Shown here one piece after another: positions 7,061 through 8,560 of a DNA stretch of 8,560 nucleotides. A program made the translations under genes and the position numbers. Origin of the DNA: Planctomycetota bacterium (GTDB lineage: Bacteria; Planctomycetota; SBBH01; JACQRN01); the NCBI GenBank assembly GCA_016206515.1, contig JACQRN010000213.1, positions 1 to 8,560 on the forward strand, read 5' to 3'. Each line of letters starts with the position of its first letter. Positions within the stretch are counted from its first letter, which is position 1. Below the pieces are notes generated by a model. That model saw nothing but the letters and a program-made list of their open reading frames with translations, did not search any database and was not told the DNA's origin.

Positions 7061-7068
7061 ACCTCCTT
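7061..7068 (-). promoter_or_regulatory. Perfect Shine-Dalgarno sequence of the first efflux-operon gene
   Basis: AAGGAGGT on the minus strand stands 5 bases before the ATG at 7055. It is the strongest ribosome binding site in the window, suggesting high expression of the secreted metal-binding protein. Confidence 0.85.
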
Positions 7069-7162
7069 CTTCATCCACCTCTTCACCGCGCCCGCGCGCA
7101 GTTCGGTAACAAGGATCGCCGCGAGCCCAGGCCGACGACGCGGAACCGCCGGCGGGCGGGAT

Positions 7163-7191
7163 GCACCCCCGGGACACACCCCACGGGGTGC
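7163..7191. repeat. Inverted repeat in the upstream region of the efflux operon
   Basis: GCACCCC (7163-7169) and GGGGTGC (7185-7191) are perfect 7-bp inverted repeats. The right half overlaps a tighter dyad, CACCCC-AC-GGGGTG (7177-7190). It lies about 110-135 bp before the ATG of the first efflux gene. It may be an operator or a leader hairpin; in such GC-rich DNA chance is also possible. Confidence 0.35.
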
Positions 7192-7460
7192 GCGCCAGGT
7201 CGCGGATGTCATGGCGGGACTAGACGAGAAAGGAAACGCGCTGGGTGTAAAGCGGCCCCGCCGTCGCGGGCGGGCCGTGCAGGGAGGATTCGCCGCCGAG
7301 AGGCCTCATCGCGCTCGCCGTGACAGGAGCCTCCGACCTTGCGTGGAGTGCAACCCGAAGCGTCCCGGATGGGGGGGCGACATCGAATGCCGCAACCTCC
7401 GTCACCTCCGAGGAAATCCTCTCACAGGAGCAGCGATCGCCGTCCTCCGTAGGTGCGTCC

Positions 7461-7481
7461 GGCGCCGGGAACCCCGGCGCC
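7461..7481 (-). terminator. Strong hairpin 3' of the small Cys-rich gene; possible terminator
   Basis: GGCGCCGGG and CCCGGCGCC form a perfect 9-bp stem with a 3-base loop, starting about 14 bp after the stop of the 45-residue gene. There is no T-run after it on either strand, so it is not a classic intrinsic terminator. Position between the end of one gene group and the next operon's promoter region supports a role in termination or mRNA 3'-end protection. Confidence 0.45.
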
Positions 7482-7495
7482 TGGCCAGGAGGGCA

Positions 7496-7633
7496 TCACC
7501 CGCCGCCAGTGGGCAGGAGGAGCCCCCCCCCGCAGGGGGCGCCGCCGACGAGCGACTGGACCAGACAGCAGCAGAACCCCGCCCCCGGGCCGAGGGGGAG
7601 CGCAAGGATCAGGAGCAGACAGACTGTCCGCAT
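7496..7633 (-). CDS. Small exported or membrane-anchored protein with a CCC motif, function unknown
   Basis: 45-residue protein. Residues 1-19 (MRTVCLLLILALPLGPGAG) look like a signal peptide or short membrane helix, followed directly by FCCCLVQSLVGG and a further Cys at 34. The Cys cluster next to a metal-efflux operon suggests metal or thiol chemistry, but I do not recognise a family. A longer reading from ATG 7726 would add an Arg-rich, unlikely N-terminus and overlap the end of the upstream gene, so 7633 is preferred. No clear Shine-Dalgarno is present (only GGAAC nearby), while TATAGT lies 10 bp upstream. A run of nine G in the coding strand (7531-7523) is prone to slippage; one-base slippage would give a different, longer Arg-rich tail ending near 7402. 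Could be a real small gene or a spurious frame; the signal-like start favours real. Confidence 0.5.
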   Translation of the reverse strand: MRTVCLLLILALPLGPGAGFCCCLVQSLVGGAPCGGGLLLPTGGG

Positions 7634-7643
7634 GAGCCGTTCC

Positions 7644-7649
7644 ACTATA
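7644..7649 (-). promoter_or_regulatory. Candidate -10 box of the small Cys-rich gene
   Basis: TATAGT on the minus strand (five of six matches to TATAAT) lies 10 bp before the ATG at 7633. No good -35 box is seen at 16-18 bp. If used, the transcript would have a leader of only a few bases, in keeping with the missing Shine-Dalgarno. Confidence 0.35.
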
Positions 7650-7703
7650 CCCGACAACGATCGGCGCGCACGGAACCCTGCGGGGAAAGCGGCCCCCCGG
7701 CGT

Positions 7704-8075
7704 TCAATGCCCCGCCTCGAACGCATCGAACACCGGAGGGAAGGTCAGGACGAACCCGACGACGACCAGGGCCAGCGCGACCCCCCAGACGGGGCCGAAC
7801 CGCACCGCGCGGCCGCGCCACAGGAGGTGGAGGATCCCCCACGAGACGAGCCACGCCAGGACGGCGACCCCCGTCTTCCCCGCCAGGGGGCCGACCGGAT
7901 CCCACCAGTTGAGGGCGTCCTTCACGGCGGGACTGACGACCGCCCCGACGACCGTCGCCCCCAGGACGGCCGAACCGATCCCCGCCGCGAGAACCGCGGC
8001 TGCTGCCGCTCCATCGGACCGCCCGACCACCGCGTCCGCCGGTGGCGCTGCCGTTCCCGATTCCGTCTGGTTCAT
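7704..8075 (-). CDS. Conserved-type small membrane protein, function unknown
   Basis: 123-residue protein with three predicted transmembrane segments at residues about 22-45, 68-86 and 96-116. Between the first two lies a distinctive stretch, VKDALNWWDPVGPLAGKTG, followed by WLVSWGILHLLWRGR. I recall similar membrane proteins (LN-aromatic-DPVGPL-GKT, then HLLWRG) in varied bacteria, without a known function. The last helix ends in LTFPPVFDAFEAGH. Start at 8075 is supported by AAGGAGG 6 bases upstream and by an Ala/Thr/Ser-rich polar N-terminus before the first helix; a longer reading to 8522 has no membrane pattern and overlaps the upstream gene. It follows the neighbouring membrane protein gene by 32 bp, so they form an operon and may act together. 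Confidence 0.75.
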   Translation of the reverse strand: MNQTESGTAAPPADAVVGRSDGAAAAAVLAAGIGSAVLGATVVGAVVSPAVKDALNWWDPVGPLAGKTGVAVLAWLVSWGILHLLWRGRAVRFGPVWGVALALVVVGFVLTFPPVFDAFEAGH

Positions 8076-8080
8076 CGTCT

Positions 8081-8087
8081 CCTCCTT
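8081..8087 (-). promoter_or_regulatory. Shine-Dalgarno of the 123-residue membrane protein
   Basis: AAGGAGG on the minus strand, 5 bases before the ATG at 8075. It decides the start against the longer upstream reading in the same frame. Confidence 0.7.
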
Positions 8088-8107
8088 GAGCGTAAAGGGA
8101 ATGGCGC

Positions 8108-8560
8108 CTAGATCGGCGCGACCTTGTTGATGAACGCGCCGAACACGCCCGGCACGACCGCCGCCGCGAACGCCAGGACGAACAGGACCAGCGCCGCGCG
8201 TCGCAGGTCGGCGCGGTGCGCCAGATCCTCGCGGTACCTCCAGACGAGCGCGGCGACCGCGGTGGAGAGGATCGGCGCGAGCCACGCGACGTGCTCCTTC
8301 CACTCCATGCCGAAGGTGTGCCAAGCCGCCTTCGAGGGGTCTGCCAGCAACCGGGAACGGGGGCTCTCCGGCGCCTTCGCCCGGTACCACGGATAGACGA
8401 TGTAGGTGCCGCTGATCACCGTCATCCAACAGATCGCCGCCATCGTCCAGAGCCCCAGGTGCAGCCGCCGCATCCGCTCCCGGAGCCCCGGGCCGGTCAC
8501 GTACCGGTCCCGGAGGGACCACAGCCCGGCCAGCCCCCCCCCGAACGCCAGGAGGTACAC
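8108..8560 (-). CDS. Multi-pass membrane protein with interfacial histidines, 5' end outside window
   Basis: At least 150 residues; the frame is open to the window edge, and the GTG at the edge is probably internal because the sequence begins inside a hydrophobic helix. Four membrane segments are visible: residues about 2-16, 35-59, 91-107 and 121-145. Between the second and third is a polar loop with YPWYRAK and HTFGMEWKEHVAW. Histidines H34, H81 and H90 lie at helix borders, an arrangement seen in heme or metal-binding membrane proteins, but no axial-ligand pair can be proven. It ends with GVFGAFINKVAPI and TAG, 32 bp before the next membrane protein gene. I do not recognise a named family. 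Association with the metal operon is by proximity only; a hairpin and 400-bp gap separate them. Confidence 0.7.
   Translation of the reverse strand: MYLLAFGGGLAGLWSLRDRYVTGPGLRERMRRLHLGLWTMAAICWMTVISGTYIVYPWYRAKAPESPRSRLLADPSKAAWHTFGMEWKEHVAWLAPILSTAVAALVWRYREDLAHRADLRRAALVLFVLAFAAAVVPGVFGAFINKVAPI

Larger units (their letters stand above)
7056..7460. other. Non-coding gap upstream of the efflux operon; probable promoter region
   Basis: No frame here on either strand looks like a real protein. A slightly less GC-rich patch at 7217-7251 includes, on the minus strand, TTTACA (7251-7246) and TCTAGT (7224-7219), which resemble -35 and -10 boxes. Their 21-bp spacing is too long for a convincing sigma-70 promoter. 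A long-spaced element would fit a MerR-family regulator (19-20 bp), which often controls copper operons, but I see no matching regulator gene or clear MerR-type dyad between the boxes. A dyad lies nearer the gene at 7163-7191. The promoter assignment rests on position only. Confidence 0.4.

Noticed and set aside
6058..7212. Minus-strand frame of 384 codons across the Cys-rich gene and the channel gene start
   Set aside because: Low-complexity Gly/Arg sequence in another frame; the overlapping real genes have signal peptides, metal motifs and ribosome binding sites.
7220..7405. Minus-strand 61-codon frame in the gap upstream of the efflux operon
   Set aside because: It starts with GTG with the only SD-like bases directly touching it, and its product has no helix, signal or motif that would support a gene.
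8534..8542. Second run of nine C (G9 in the coding strand) in the membrane protein at the right edge
   Set aside because: It encodes a simple Gly-Gly-Gly within a hydrophobic segment and the frame is consistent on the downstream side; the upstream part is outside the window, so nothing more can be said.
1..8560. CRISPR array, insertion sequence or phage genes
   Set aside because: No regularly spaced direct repeats, no transposase or integrase and no phage proteins were seen on either strand.

Overview
The window is a stretch of bacterial chromosome or plasmid with very high GC (about 70% by eye) and a strong preference for codons ending in G or C, notably GGG for glycine. Every gene I can support is on the minus strand, so the layout is read from high to low coordinates. 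Lipoprotein-type and RND-type envelope proteins point to a Gram-negative organism. Codon style and protein sequences would suit a high-GC lineage such as a Desulfuromonadota/'Deltaproteobacteria'-like or Acidobacteria-like organism, but I cannot assign a phylum with confidence.

Region 1 (8560 to about 7461) holds two adjacent genes for small integral membrane proteins of unknown function. The first runs off the window's right edge. They are followed by a 45-residue secreted or membrane-anchored protein with a Cys-Cys-Cys motif, and then a perfect 9-bp hairpin that could end transcription. Region 2 (about 7460 to 7056) is a non-coding gap of about 400 bp. It carries a GC-rich dyad and a perfect Shine-Dalgarno sequence for the next gene, and it is the likely promoter region of the metal operon.

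Region 3 (7055 to 1) is a heavy-metal efflux operon with tight spacing. In order of transcription it encodes: a secreted Cys-rich protein ending in a heavy-metal-binding domain (CPMHP...CPKCGMDL); a TolC/CusC-like outer-membrane lipoprotein channel; a CusB-like periplasmic adaptor with two such metal-binding motifs; and a CusA-like RND pump (1160 codons present, C-terminal end outside the window). The pump keeps the three-methionine Cu(I)/Ag(I) site of E. coli CusA, so the most likely cargo is copper or silver. Its proton-relay positions differ from CusA, and it carries an extra hydrophobic insertion. The expected working model is a tripartite envelope-spanning pump fed by periplasmic metal-binding domains.

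The most unusual feature is a 120-bp palindromic element (6219-6338) with perfect 14-bp terminal inverted repeats. It sits in frame, exactly on codon boundaries, inside the signal-peptide region of the outer-membrane channel gene. Removing it leaves a normal-length lipoprotein signal peptide. It resembles, in behaviour, the in-frame palindromic elements known from Rickettsia, and it may be an undescribed mobile palindromic repeat of this lineage.
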